A DNA stretch of 64,000 nt from Rubrobacter_D sp963840835 (lineage in GTDB: Bacteria > Actinomycetota > Rubrobacteria > Rubrobacterales > Rubrobacteraceae): NCBI GenBank assembly GCA_963840835.1, contig CAWJAM010000011.1, positions 13,371 through 77,370 of the forward strand, in the 5' to 3' direction. Shown here piece by piece: positions 44,948-55,197 of this stretch (positions within the stretch are counted from its first letter, which is position 1; each line of letters begins with the position of its first letter). The position numbers were made by a program, and so were the translations under genes. The notes under the pieces were generated by a model. That model was not told the origin of the DNA. It made no database searches and saw nothing but the letters and a program-made list of their open reading frames with translations.

Positions 44948-45705
44948 TAGTGAGTGAGGCCAGGATCAGGTCGGCGTTCACGAGGACGAAGGCGAGGGCG
45001 ATGAAGGGGAGGGCTGGCAGCGGGCGGGCGAGCAGCAAGCCTGCGGTGACGGCGAGGAAGGCGGCGCTGCAGACGCCTATGAGGGTCGCGGCGTAGCGGA
45101 GGTCGAGGAAGCGGGACGCGGCGATGAAGAGGGCCATGAAGATGAAGTCGCTCAAGCCTAGTGCGAACCCGAGGGGCGAGCCGAACGTCGGGAAGACGAG
45201 CAGCAGGAAGTCGAGGAGCGGGGAATCCTCGCGCACGAGAGCTTTCGTCGGTCCGGCGAAGACGCTGAAGATGTCCGAGGCTATCGCCGCGACGACGACT
45301 ATGAGCGACCGTGCCCACGGAGGTTACGTAGCGCGCCAGCGAGATGCCGACGCATGCCGCGGCCAGTATCCTCGCAAGGTCGGCGACAAAGAGCGCGAGC
45401 AGGACGAGAAATCCCGGTCCGCCCCAGAGATTATCGGGACGGGCGACGAGGGCCGACAGAAGGCCTATGGCGGCAGCCGCGGCGCCTACGGCCAGAAGTC
45501 GGGACGTGGAATAGTCCCTCGACGCTACGAGGGCCCCATGGAGCAGGAGAGGGATGGGAGCAAGGACCAGGGCGTAGGCCACGATCCTGACGGCCGGCGG
45601 AAGCTCGGAGAAGATGTCTATCAGCGGGAGCAGGAGGATCAGGGCAGCCAACGCCGCCGCGCCAGCCAGCGAATAAGAGAGTCCTCGCGTAGAGAGCTGT
45701 CCCAT
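44937..45705 (-). CDS. Presenilin/SPP-like intramembrane aspartyl protease, one frameshift
   Basis: The corrected protein of about 255 residues has eight or nine membrane helices. Three motifs in order match presenilin and signal peptide peptidase: an Asp in IASDIFSVFAGPTKALV (compare YD in helix 6 with following GPxK), an Asp in FALGLSDFIFMALFI (compare GxGD in helix 7), and LPALPFIALAF (the PAL motif of helix 9). One extra base near 45309 separates the N-terminal helices from the catalytic half. Bacterial members are rare and poorly studied. The substrate is unknown; adjacent genes encode sensors. Confidence 0.6.
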
Positions 45706-45775
45706 AGGTGATCCGTAAGATCATACCAAGGCTACACGTCCACGGTGCGATAAGCTCGCAGCGACCGGCCAACAA

Positions 45776-45835
45776 AACGCTGAAATGCTGACCAGCTGAA
45801 GTGCTGAAATGCTGAATTGCTGACTAGCTGATAGC
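45776..45835 (-). repeat. Family B octamer array
   Basis: GCTGAAATGCTGACCAGC, TGAAGTGCTGAAATGC and TGAATTGCTGACTAGC. The AGCTAG of the last unit supplies the stop codon of the hybrid kinase. Confidence 0.8.
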
Positions 45836-48758
45836 TGCTTCGAGGGAGGTGTGTACTCGTGCGAATTCCTTTTCGAGGGCGTCTAGCAGGTCGGGGGCGC
45901 GTGATAGGTCGCCGGAGATGGCTAGTTCCTGGAGCCTGGTGCAGATCTCCACCATTTGCACGGCGCCCATGTAGCCGGAGCCGCCTTTGAGCAGGTGGGC
46001 CGTCTCCTCTACTTCTTGCGCGTCTTTTCGCTCGACGGCCCGTCTGAGGGACTCCAGCCGGGGCGGCACGTCGTCGATGAACAGCGTGACGATCCTGGCC
46101 AGTTTGTCGGGTTGTCCTTCTTCCTGGGGTCCGCGCCGGCTCTCCAGTACGGAGAGGTCGACGGCGGGGGAGCCTGGATCTCCGTCGCCCTGCGCGGGCG
46201 GTTCGTTTTTGGGGGGTGGGATCCAACGCCCCAGCACGGCGTCGAGGTCCTCGCGCCTGACCGGTTTGGCTACGTAGTCGTCCATGCCAGCTTCGAGGGC
46301 CTTCTCCCTGTCGCCCTTCATGGCGTTGGCCGTCATCGCGATGATGGGGGTGCGACGCCCGGATGCTTCACGGCTTCGGATCTCCGCCGTTGCCTCGTAG
46401 CCGTCCATCTGGGGCATCTGCACGTCCATGAGCACGGCCGCGTAAGGGACGTTCGATGCGGCCTCCACGGCCTCCTTGCCGTTGCCAACGGCGTCCACGC
46501 TGTAGCCCGACCGCTCCAGCATCGCTATCGCCACCATCCGGTTTACGAAGTAGTCCTCGGCGAGGAGGACACGGCCGGCCCGGTTTTCGGTGGCGGCGTG
46601 GGACCCCGCGCCTCCCCGCGATGGCCTGGCAGGGGTCTCCGTTGAGGAGCCCATTATCGTGGCGAGGGCGTCGTAGAGCTGCGACTGGCGCACGGGCTTG
46701 GTGAGGACGACCTCGACACCGGCCCGGCTGGCCTCCTCGTTGATGTTCAAGCCTATGGAGGTCAGGAGCACAAGCCTGGTCGAAGAGATGGCGGGCTCGT
46801 CGCCTATGGCCCGGGCTAGCTGTATCCCGTCCATCTCGGGCATCTGCATGTCCAGGATCGCCAGGTCGTACGGTTCTCCATTCTCGGCCGCGGCGCGGAG
46901 CAGGGTGAGCGCCTCCTCTCCGCCTTCGGCCATGCCGTCCCTCATGCCCCAGGAGGTGATCTGCTTGTGCAGGATGCGGCGGTTGGTCTCGTGGTCGTCC
47001 ACGATGAGCACGCGCAGGCCGCGCAGGCCCGTGCGGATTGCCGGGGCCGCCACCTCACCCTCAGGCCTCTTCTCCAGCTTCGTGGTGAACCAGAACGTGG
47101 AGCCCACGCCTGGCTCGCTCCTCACGCCTATCTCCCCGCCCATCATCAGCACCAGTTGCTTGCTGATGGCAAGACCTAGCCCCGTGCCGCCGTAGCGGCG
47201 GGTGGTCGAGGCGTCGGCCTGGGTAAAGGGCTTGAAGAGCCTGGTGCGCTGCTCATCTGCCATGCCTATCCCTGTGTCGCTTACCTCGAAGAGGACCGTG
47301 GCCGCTATCGGGGGCGTCTTCGGCGAGCTCGGCCCTGAGGGTCACCTCGCCCTTTTCGGTGAACTTGATCGCGTTCCCCAGGATGTTGGTGAGGACCTGC
47401 CGCAACCTGAAGGGGTCGCCCCGAACGGCGGTCGGCGTGCCCGGCTCGACGAAGCTTGCCAGCTCCAGGCCCTTCTCGTGGGCGCGTCCCGCGAGCAGGG
47501 CGGCGACCTCCTCGACCTCCCTCCTGAGCTCGAAGTTGACGGTCTCGAGGTCCAGGCTGCCCGCCTCTATCTTCGAGAAGTCCAGTATGTCGTTCAGGAT
47601 GGCCAGCAGGCTCTGGCTCGAGTAGCGGACCGTCTCGGCGTATTCGTGTTGCTCGTCGTCTAACGGAGTATCGAGGAGCAGGTCCGTCATCCCTATAACG
47701 CCGTTCATGGGGGTGCGGATCTCGTGGCTCATGTTCGCCAGGAACTCGCTCTTGGCGCGGTTGGCCTCCTCGGCCCTCTCCCGCGCGATTCGCATCTCCT
47801 CGACGGCCCGCCGGCGCTCGCCGTCGAAGCGGTAGAGCAGGCGGGCGCTCCACCACACGAGGGCCGCGACGATGACCATGGTCGCCACGGTGAACAGGGA
47901 CACCCCAAGCTCGGTGCCGTAGAGGCCGATCTGCTGTCCCCTCAACCTGAACCACCCAAGCACCAGCGGGACCAGGATGGCGGCCGGCAACAGACGACGC
48001 GCCGCGACGCCCCCAAGATTGCGGCTGGTGACGACGGCCATCAGGCCGCGCTCGGGGCGCGCGCAAAGGACGCCGGCCGAGAGCACGACGAAGGTCATCG
48101 CGGCTATCGGGATGTAGGAGGTGTTGCCGTACAGATCCGCGACTCCGTAGATGTAGCCGGCGAAGGCCAGTATCGAGAGCACGAACACCACAAGGGCACA
48201 GTACTGGGACACGAGGCGTCCGCGACGCGTCCGCCCGTCCAGGTAAAGGAGCGAGACCCCGATCAGGACGAAGTCGAGCGCCGTGTCAGGAGCCATCCTG
48301 TTGGGGAAACCCGTGAACGCGGCCTCCGAGGCCAGCCTGTCGGGGAACAGGACCCGGTCGATGCCCGGTTCGAGTCCGAAGAGTACCTGGATCAGCCTGG
48401 TCAGGCCAACAAAGGCCACAACGAGGGCGCACACGCTCGCGACGCGTCGCGCATTCCGGCCGGCCCGCTCATCCTGCAGCAGCCAGGTCGAGACGCCGGC
48501 CAACGAGAGGCCGATCGCCGAGACGGGGTTCATCGCCACCGGACCGGGCAGGACGTGCTTGAGAGGCCCGGCATCGAGTGTCCAGCCAACGAGGACCGAG
48601 CAGCCAACGAGGACGGCCACGACGCCAGAAGCCCGCGAGAAAATCTTGAGGAAGGAAACAAGAGCAGGGATGGAGTCGTCTTCCAGCCCGGGTCGCCCCG
48701 TAGTTTCGTTTCTCTGATTGATGATCCCGCACTCCCGTGGCAGGCTCTCCCTACGCAA
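45824..48758 (-). CDS. Hybrid sensor histidine kinase (HK-REC-REC-HPt), one frameshift
   Basis: The roughly 970-residue protein has eight or more N-terminal membrane helices, HisKA (FLANMSHEIRTPMNGVIGM), HATPase (NILGNAIKFTEKG, then DTGIGMA, GGTGLGLAIS), two receivers (LIVDDHETNRR with AILDMQMPEMDG; LLAEDYFVNRM with VLMDVQMPQMDG) and an HPt with phosphoaccepting His (ETAHLLKGGSGYMG). This is a BarA/ArcB-type phosphorelay. One extra base near 47304 splits the ATPase domain. The start is uncertain (TTG 48758 is the outer limit). No cognate output regulator lies next to it. Confidence 0.88.
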
Positions 48759-48882
48759 TCGGGATATTGAACAGTCGCTATCGCAGTCAGGATTTACAAT
48801 CAGGTGGTCGGCAATTGCTACTCGTAGCCTAAGACGAGGATTCAGGCCACATTCGGGCGCATGCAGACGGCAGGCTCTCAGT

Positions 48883-48945
48883 CCGTCATTCCCGCGGCGT
48901 GAATACTGCGATCATTCCCGCGTCAAGCCGGAGATCCACGGCGGT
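48883..48945 (+). repeat. Family D palindromes, degenerate
   Basis: CCGTCATTCCCGCGGCGTGA and ATCATTCCCGCGTCAAGCC carry the family D half sites, the second arm lost. Confidence 0.55.
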
Positions 48946-49041
48946 AGCATCGGTCCATGCAGATCGCGCTGCAAATGATTGACAAAATCAGGCAAGCTGC
49001 ATGCGAAGTGCTGGTAGCTGACATGCGCGACGAGAGAAACT

Positions 49042-49682
49042 GTGATCGAGGAGATTCGACGGCTTTCGTGGGGAATCGGTTTCCGGGAGGGCGTTTCCTG
49101 CAGGGTAGTTTCGAGGGGTGCGAGCCGTACGAGGAAGTGGGGCCCTTCGAGACGCTGGAGGACTGGAGAGGCATCGATGCGGATTTTCTGGATGGCCATG
49201 CGAACGCGCTCAGCTTCTTCTCGGAGGCGGGCTTCAGGTATTTCCTGCCTGCGTACCTGGTCGCCGACCTTCGCGGCCTGCTGTACACGGCGGATCCCCT
49301 GTTCCACCTGACGCACGGCTTCTCCGATTGGACTACCGAGGTTCCCGCCGGGGACCGCACCTTCGTGATCGGGCACGGCAAGTCGGCGTTCATCAACCCG
49401 CGGAGATACGGTGCCATGACCACTTACGACTACGCCCGATCTCGCCTCTCGGTCTTTACCAGGGAAGAAGCGGGCGCCATCGTCGCCTATCTGGAGTTCA
49501 AGCGCGATTCAGACCCCGACGTCATCGACAAACAGGCCATCGATGCGGCCCTCCAGTCGTTCTGGTTGGAGCGGGCACGGACGGCTCCCCAGGCCGAGAG
49601 CCTCAGGCAACACATAGCGGAGCAAGAAGAATACCTCGCCGCAATAAGCCCCGACATCGGAGACAGTACCGGTGAGCCGTAG
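49042..49682 (+). CDS. DUF6714-like protein, one frameshift
   Basis: VIEEIRR opens in one frame and continues FVGNRFPGGRFLQGSFEGCE in the next, one base missing near 49067. The body (DADFLDGHANALSFFSEAGF, RYFLPAYLVADLRGLLYTAD, FTREEAGAIVAYLEFKRDSD) fits DUF6714, a cytoplasmic family of unknown function, though my match is from memory of its motifs. GTG 49042 follows GAGAGAAACT; an uninterrupted frame from 48957 also exists but its first 30 residues do not resemble the family. Confidence 0.6.
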
Positions 49683-49740
49683 ACGACGGACGTAGCTTTG
49701 TCCGAGCGACCCACGAGCTATCGGCTCCCAGCGAGAAGAA

Positions 49741-49786
49741 AAAGCTGACATGCTGAAATGCTGACTAGCTGAAGTGCTGAAATGTT
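49741..49786 (-). repeat. Family B octamer array with partial core
   Basis: AAGCTGACATGCTGAAATGC, TGACTAGCTGAAGTGCTGA follow a core-like stretch (GACGGACGTAGCTTTGTCCG to GGCTCCCAGCGAGAAG). Confidence 0.75.
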
Positions 49787-49801
49787 CGCTACGATTTCGC
49801 C

Positions 49802-50197
49802 CTACTGGGTGCGATCACTCGACGCCGGCACAACGAGAGCGGCTTCGATCCGGTCCACGAGGTCTTCGACCGTACACGGCCACGGCACGCTCAGGACTCC
49901 GTTCTCTGGCAGACTCTCCTGTGTCGCTGTGGTGGAGAGCGAGATCACCGGCATCCCTTCGTTTTGCGGTGTGCTCTTGCCCATAGCGCCGAGGAAGGCC
50001 TCGCGCACGCCCTCATCCAGTCTCGGGACGAGGAGCAGCAGGTCCGCGCCTTCGAGCAGCTCATCGACGACCCCCGTGGGATAGGCATCGAGTGGAGTCG
50101 TACCGTAACCGGAGTTCTCGAGGAGCGCACCGAGCGCACGACCGACCACCGTATCTGCGCCGAGTATGGCTATGGTCGTGGGCTGGTGGTATCGCAC
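49802..50197 (-). CDS. Receiver-like hypothetical protein, paralogue of 30777-31121
   Basis: The 131-residue protein (TTIAILGADTVVGRALGALL, LLEGADLLLLVPRLDEGVRE, VPWPCTVEDLVDRIEAALVV) matches its paralogue over nearly the whole length: an N-terminal Rossmann-like strand with GAD/GGN, a DLLLL strand, and the conserved PWPC-x-x-EDL-x-x-x-IEAALV end. This could be a receiver-like or NAD-binding fold without phosphoacceptor. Both copies are bordered by family B repeats. Function is unknown. Confidence 0.65.
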   Translation of the reverse strand: MRYHQPTTIAILGADTVVGRALGALLENSGYGTTPLDAYPTGVVDELLEGADLLLLVPRLDEGVREAFLGAMGKSTPQNEGMPVISLSTTATQESLPENGVLSVPWPCTVEDLVDRIEAALVVPASSDRTQ

Positions 50198-50248
50198 TTC
50201 GGTCGGCTCCTTGGTCGAGAGATTTTCGCAGCTATGTTTTAGACACTG

Positions 50249-50280
50249 AGGGGGCCGGGGCTGTTACGCCCCGACCCCCT
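50249..50280. terminator. Strong hairpin terminator
   Basis: AGGGGGCCGGGGC and GCCCCGACCCCCT form a 12-bp stem with one mismatch. It could end transcription from the remnant at 50325 on the minus strand. Confidence 0.55.
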
Positions 50281-50324
50281 CGTGGTTGTGGTGTGCTTTA
50301 CCTCCTTAGATTCACCTCCTTAGA

Positions 50325-50485
50325 TTACTTGAGCCAGAGCTTCGCAACCGGGATCTGGGTGCCGTCCACCATCTGCACGGTCACGTTGTAGCAGTTGCCC
50401 GGCTTCCTGGGCGTCTGCCAGTTGAAGCTGTCCGCGTCTGGAGCCAAGTGCAGGTGAATGCCGATGGCAGGACGGAGTCTGACAT
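50325..50485 (-). pseudogene. C-terminal remnant of a PxKF-type surface protein
   Basis: The frame ends with SFNWQTPRKPGNCYNVTVQM, VDGTQIPVAKLWLK and a stop, the C-terminal beta-strand pattern of PxKF-type domains in actinobacterial exported proteins. The 5' part is absent; family D repeats start 25 bp further upstream. A duplicated TCCTTAGATT lies beyond the stop. Confidence 0.5.
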
Positions 50486-50509
50486 CGTACACGAGGCTCC
50501 TCGGTGTAG

Positions 50510-50567
50510 TGGATTCCCGCCTGCGCGGGAATGACGGTGAAGGGAGCGCGGGAATGACGGTGAGGTA
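50510..50567 (+). repeat. Family D palindrome plus half copy
   Basis: GATTCCCGCCTGCGCGGGAA, TGACGGTGAAGGGA, then GCGCGGGAATGACGGTGA. The rest of 50568-50772 shows no gene. Confidence 0.75.
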
Positions 50568-50772
50568 AGGGAGGGACTTCCATGTGCACCGGGCCGCAGA
50601 CCCTGGGCGCGGTTCCCTTCGAGCGGACCCGGTATGATCCCGCCGCGAGGAACGTATAACGTATAATCCGGCCTACGAACTGGCGTGCAAGGGGGATCAC
50701 GGTGTTCTGGAAGGCTTATAGCGCCGAAGATGCTGCACCAGGTCGCGGGAGGTAGGGGAAACCGTCAATGGC

Positions 50773-53700
50773 ATGTTCCGCAAATCTGGACAGGCTCCCA
50801 TGAAACGTTCTCTTGACGGTGCTATGCGTTATGGGGTGGCGGTGCTGGTCTGTCGGGGCCGCGCTGCTGGTCAAGGTGCTGCTCGATCCCCTGACCGCGC
50901 AGGAGACGCCTTTCCTGCTCGTTTTCGGCGCCATTATGGTAAGCGCCTGGTACGGCGGCCTGGGACCAGGACTCCTCGCCACGGGGCTTAGCGCCCTGGC
51001 GACCGACTACTTCTTCCTCTCCCCTCAGGGCTCCTTCTCGTTGTTCGGCACGGAGATCGTTGACCTGAGCGTGTTAGTGCTCGAAGGGGTGCTTGTCAGC
51101 GTGCTTACCTCATCGCTCCGCTCGGCGAGGCACAGGGCCGAGCGGAGCACCATGGAGGCGAGGAGGCACGAGGAGAGTCTGCGCGAGAGCGAGGAGCGTT
51201 TCCGGCTGATGGTCGAGGGGGTGAAGGACTATGCGATCTTCATGCTCGACCCCGGAGGGTGCGTGACGACCTGGAACGACGGCGCGGGGCGCATAGTGGG
51301 CTACGAAGAGGCGGAGATCCTGGGCCGCCACTTCTCGGTCTTCTACCCCGAAGAAGACGTGGAGCGCGGCCACCCCGAGGAGGTGCTGCGCGCGGCGCTG
51401 GCGGAGGGCCGTCACGTGGAGGAGGGGCATGGGGTCCGCGAGGATGGCTCGAGGTTCTGGGCGAGCGCCGTCGTTACCGCCCTCAGGGGCAGGGAGGGCA
51501 ACCTCGAGGGCTTCTCTGTGGTCGTGCACGACACGACTGAGCGCAAGCACGCCGACGACGTGCTGCGCTTTCTGGCCGAGAGCGGCGCGACGCTCGCCTC
51601 CTCGCTCGACTACAGGACCACGCTTGCCAACGTGGCCAGCCTCGCCGTGCCGACCCTGGCCGACTGGTGCGCCGTCGACGTGCTGGAGGAGGACGGCTCC
51701 GTCGAGAGGGTGGCCGTGGAACACCCAGACCCCGAGAAGGCCGCGCTGGCCTACGAGCTGCAAGAGCGCTATCCGCCCGATCCCGAGACGCCGCGGGGTC
51801 TGCGCAAGGTGTTCAGGACCAACCAACCGGACATGATGGCGGAGATACCAGAAGAGCTACTGGACCAATTCGCCGTAGACTCCGAGCACAGGGCGATATT
51901 GAGGGAGCTCGACCTGAGGTCCTTCATCATCGTTCCCATGATCGCGCGGGGGAGGAACCACGGCGCGATCACGCTCGTCTCCGCGGAGTCGGGGAGGCGC
52001 TACAAAGAGACGGACCTGAGGCTCGCCGAGGAGCTGGCCCGAAGGGCCGCCGCTGGCGGTGGACAACGCCAGGCTCTACAGGGAGGCGCAGCGGGAGATC
52101 TCCGAGCGCATCGAGGCCGAGGGACGCCTCAAGGAGGCCGAGGCCCGGTTCAGGACGCTCGTCGAGCACATCCCGGCCATGACCTACATGGAGGCCGCTG
52201 ATAAAGACGGGCAGAATACGGACATCCTGTACATAAGCCCGCAGATCGAGGCCGTCCTCGGCTACTCGCCCGGGGAGTGGATGGCCGACCCCCACCTGTT
52301 CGCGAGGACCCTCCATCCCGACGACGCGGAGAGGGTTCTGGCCGAGGACGCCAGGACCAACAGGACCGGCGAGCCCTTCAGCATGGAGTACAGGCACCTG
52401 GCCAGGGACGGCAGAGTAGTCTGGGTGCGCGACGAGGCCGTCCTGGTCCGCGACCACGAGGGAGGGCCCGCGTACTGGCTTGGCGTGCAGTTCGATATCA
52501 CAGACCGCAGGGAGGCCGAGCAGGCCCTCAGGCAGAGCGAGGAGCGCTACCGCACGGTCGTCAAGCAGGCCGCCGAGGGGATCTTCGTCGTTGACATCGA
52601 CACCAAGCTCATACTCGAGGCGAACGCCGCGTACAGGGACCTGCTTGGTTATTCGGCCCAGGACATGCTCGGGCTCGGGCTCACCCTCTACGACGTCGTC
52701 GCGCACGACCGCGAGAGCATAGACCGCTACGTCAGGCAGATCCTGGAGCGAAGGGTCCACTTCATCGGCCAGCGGCGCCACCGCAGGAAGGACGGTTCCC
52801 TGGTAGACGTCGAGGTCGGCTCGAGCGTGATCTCCTACGGCGGCGGCGAGGCATTCTGCGTCATCGTCCACGATATAACCGAGCGCCGCCGCTCCGCAGA
52901 GCGCCTGCAGCGCAGCCTGGACGCCCTGCTCGCCCTCTACGAAGCCGGCCAGATCCTCGGCTCCTCCCTGCAGAGGGAGGAGATCGGCTCGCGGCTGCTG
53001 GATATAGCCCGCCGCGTCTCGACTCTCACCGCCGCCGTCATCTCCGTCCCCGACGAGGAGGGAGAGTTGCGGGTCTGGCGTTCGTCGGGGCTCGAAGGGC
53101 TGAGGCCCAAGGCCCGCTTCGTCCCGGAAGCCCTCTCAGCCCGAAAGAGGGTACTGGAGACCAGAAAGCACCAGACCGTCAGGCTGGAGCAGCCGGGAGA
53201 CGATGGGTCTTATCTCGTAAGCCTGAACCTGCCGCTGCTGGTGCGGGGCAGGCTCATCGGCATCCTCGAGGCCTACGGGCCCGAGACCCTCATGGAGCGG
53301 CAGAACGAGGAGACCCTCATAAGCCTCGCAAACCAGGGTGCAAGCGCCCTCGAGAACGCCAGGCTCTACGCCGACCTCGCCGAGCGCGAGAACCGGCTGC
53401 AGGACCTGATCCGCAAGCTCATAACCGCCCAGGAGGAGGAGCGCCGCAAGGTCTCCTACGAGGTCCACGACGGCCTCGCCCAGACCGCCGCCGCGGCCCA
53501 CCAGCTCCTGCAGGCCTTCGCCCGGCGCCACCAGCCGGCATCCGAAGAGGGCCGCAGGGACCTCGCCAGGGTACTCCAGCTCGTCCAACAGACGGTCGGA
53601 GAGGCCCGCTACGTCATAGCCGACCTGAGGCCCACCGCGCTCGACGACCTCGGTCTCGGCGCCGCCGTCCGATTGCAGGTCGAGAAGATCAGCGACGAAG

Positions 53701-54068
53701 GCAGCCAGGTTGACTACGAGGAGGAGCTGGGGGACGAGCGCCTGCCGCCTGAGGTGGAGACGGCGCTCTTCAGGGTGACGCAGGAGGCCCTCACCAACGT
53801 CCGCAAGCACGCCCCCTCGGCCCGCGTAAAGATCACACTCAAACACACTAACGACTGCGTCCACCTCCACGTCCGGGACTGGGGCCCCGGCTTCGACCCC
53901 GAGAAGGCCACCGACGGGGGCGGGCCTGGCGAACGCCTTGGCCTCTCCAGCATGCGCGAGAGGGTGGCCCTGCTCGGCGGCCACCTGGAAGTCCGCAGCC
54001 GGCCCGGAGAAGGCACCGAAGTAGTGGCGGAGATACCGTCCGTACAGGCAAACGGTAAGGGAAGGTAA
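50773..54068 (+). CDS. NarL-type (HisKA_3) sensor histidine kinase with PAS and GAF domains, two frameshifts
   Basis: The roughly 1098-residue protein starts with a DUF4118-like membrane region (LLDPLTAQETPFLLVFGAIM, SAWYGGLGPGLLATGLSALA), then PAS (DYAIFMLDPGGCVTTWNDGA), GAF, two more PAS/PAC units, a second GAF, HisKA_3 with phosphoacceptor His in EERRKVSYEVHDGLAQ, and HATPase (QEALTNVRKHA, GLSSMRERVALLGGHLEVRS). One extra base near 50850 and one near 52050 (RRAA-L-AVDNARLY) break the frame. Its partner response regulator starts three bases after the stop. Confidence 0.9.
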
Positions 54069-54071
54069 GAA

Positions 54072-54825
54072 ATGGGGAATGGTGAAGGAGTGGCGCCGTC
54101 GGAGACGGCCCGTATTCTCATAGCCGATGACCACGCCCTCGTCAGGGAGGGCCTCAGGACCATGCTCTCCGGTGAGGAGGATCTGAGCGTCGTGGCCGAG
54201 GCGAACGACGGTCAGCAGGCGCTCTCGATCTGCCGAGAGTTCTCCCCCGACCTCGTCCTCATGGACGTGAGGATGCCCGTCATGGATGGCCTCGAGGCGA
54301 CCAGGAGGATCAAGGCAGAGATGCCCCAGGTAAGCGTGATGATGGTCACCATGCACGAGAACCCCGACTACCTCTTCGAGGCCGTAAAGGCTGGTGCTGC
54401 TGGCTACGTGCTCAAAGATGCCTCGGGGGAGGGGCTTCTTGGGGCTGTGAGGAGGACGTTGGAAGGGTGAGTCACCGTTGAACCAGGAGCTTGCGATGAG
54501 GTTGCTCGTAAGGCTTGCCAGGGAGGGCGACAGTGGGTCCGAAGCGGACGAGCCCGCGGCGCCCGAGCGCGTGGCTTCCAGGCCCGAGTCGAACCACCTC
54601 GGTCAGGGTGGAGGAGATAGGCAGTTGGAGAGCCTGACGCCGAGGGAGGTCGAGGTCTTGAGGCTCCTCAGCCAGGGGCAGACCAACCCCCAGATCGCCC
54701 AGAACCTGCTCTTCAGCGTGAGCACCGTAAAGGCGCACGTAAGAAGCATCCTAAACAAGCTAGGAGTATCCGACCGCACCCAGGCCGCCGTCCGAGCCAT
54801 AGAGTTCAGATTGACCACAGACTAG
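54072..54825 (+). CDS. NarL/FixJ-type response regulator, one frameshift
   Basis: The receiver (ARILIADDHALVREGLRTML, phosphoacceptor Asp in PDLVLMDVRMPVMDG, Lys in GYVLKDASGE) and the LuxR helix-turn-helix (LTPREVEVLRLLSQGQTNPQ, STVKAHVRSILNKLGVSDRT) are in different frames. One extra T near 54468 creates a TGA; removing it gives TLEGESPLNQELAMRL, a normal linker. The corrected protein of 250 residues is typical. It is co-transcribed with the kinase and probably activates or represses unlinked genes. Its TAG lies in a perfect TAGGCAGC palindrome. Confidence 0.9.
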
Positions 54826-55197
54826 GCAGCAAGCTGCCTATCAGCACGCCGCCTGCGGCGGCTTGTCAGCACGCTTCGCTTGTCAGCACGCTCAGGCTAG
54901 CGCCTTCGCTTGTCAGCCCGGCGCCTCCCTCCGGTCGGCGCCTTGTCAGGAAGTCGTCTCGGGGCGCCGCTATGGGCATCGGAGCCGACCGCCGTCGGGC
55001 GGCGGTTCGTTGCACGCCGCAGAGCGGGGCCCGAACCAAAAAGCTGAAAGCGGAGGCGAAGCCGAAGCGTTGCTGACAAGCGAGGGCCGCTAGGCCCGAA
55101 CGTGCCGACAAGCGGAGGCCGAAGGCCGGAGCGTGCTGACAAGCGGAGGCCGAAGGCCGAAGCGTGCGGGCGTAGCGGGCTTTCGCCCGCTACGCCC
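54823..55197. repeat. Large family B element with core
   Basis: From palindrome TAGGCAGC-AA-GCTGCCTA through GGCTTGTCAGCACGCTTCGC units, the core (TCAGGAAGTCGTCTCGGGG), GCTGAAAGCGGAGGCGAAGC and inverted units, to palindrome GGGCGTAGCGGGC-TTTC (55168-55197). Both edge palindromes contain gene stop codons. It is homologous to 37.6-37.9 kb. Confidence 0.88.

Noticed and set aside
54468..54470. TGA between receiver and LuxR domains considered as selenocysteine or a split two-gene regulator
   Set aside because: The continuation is in another frame, so a one-base insertion explains it; no Cys is expected in the linker.
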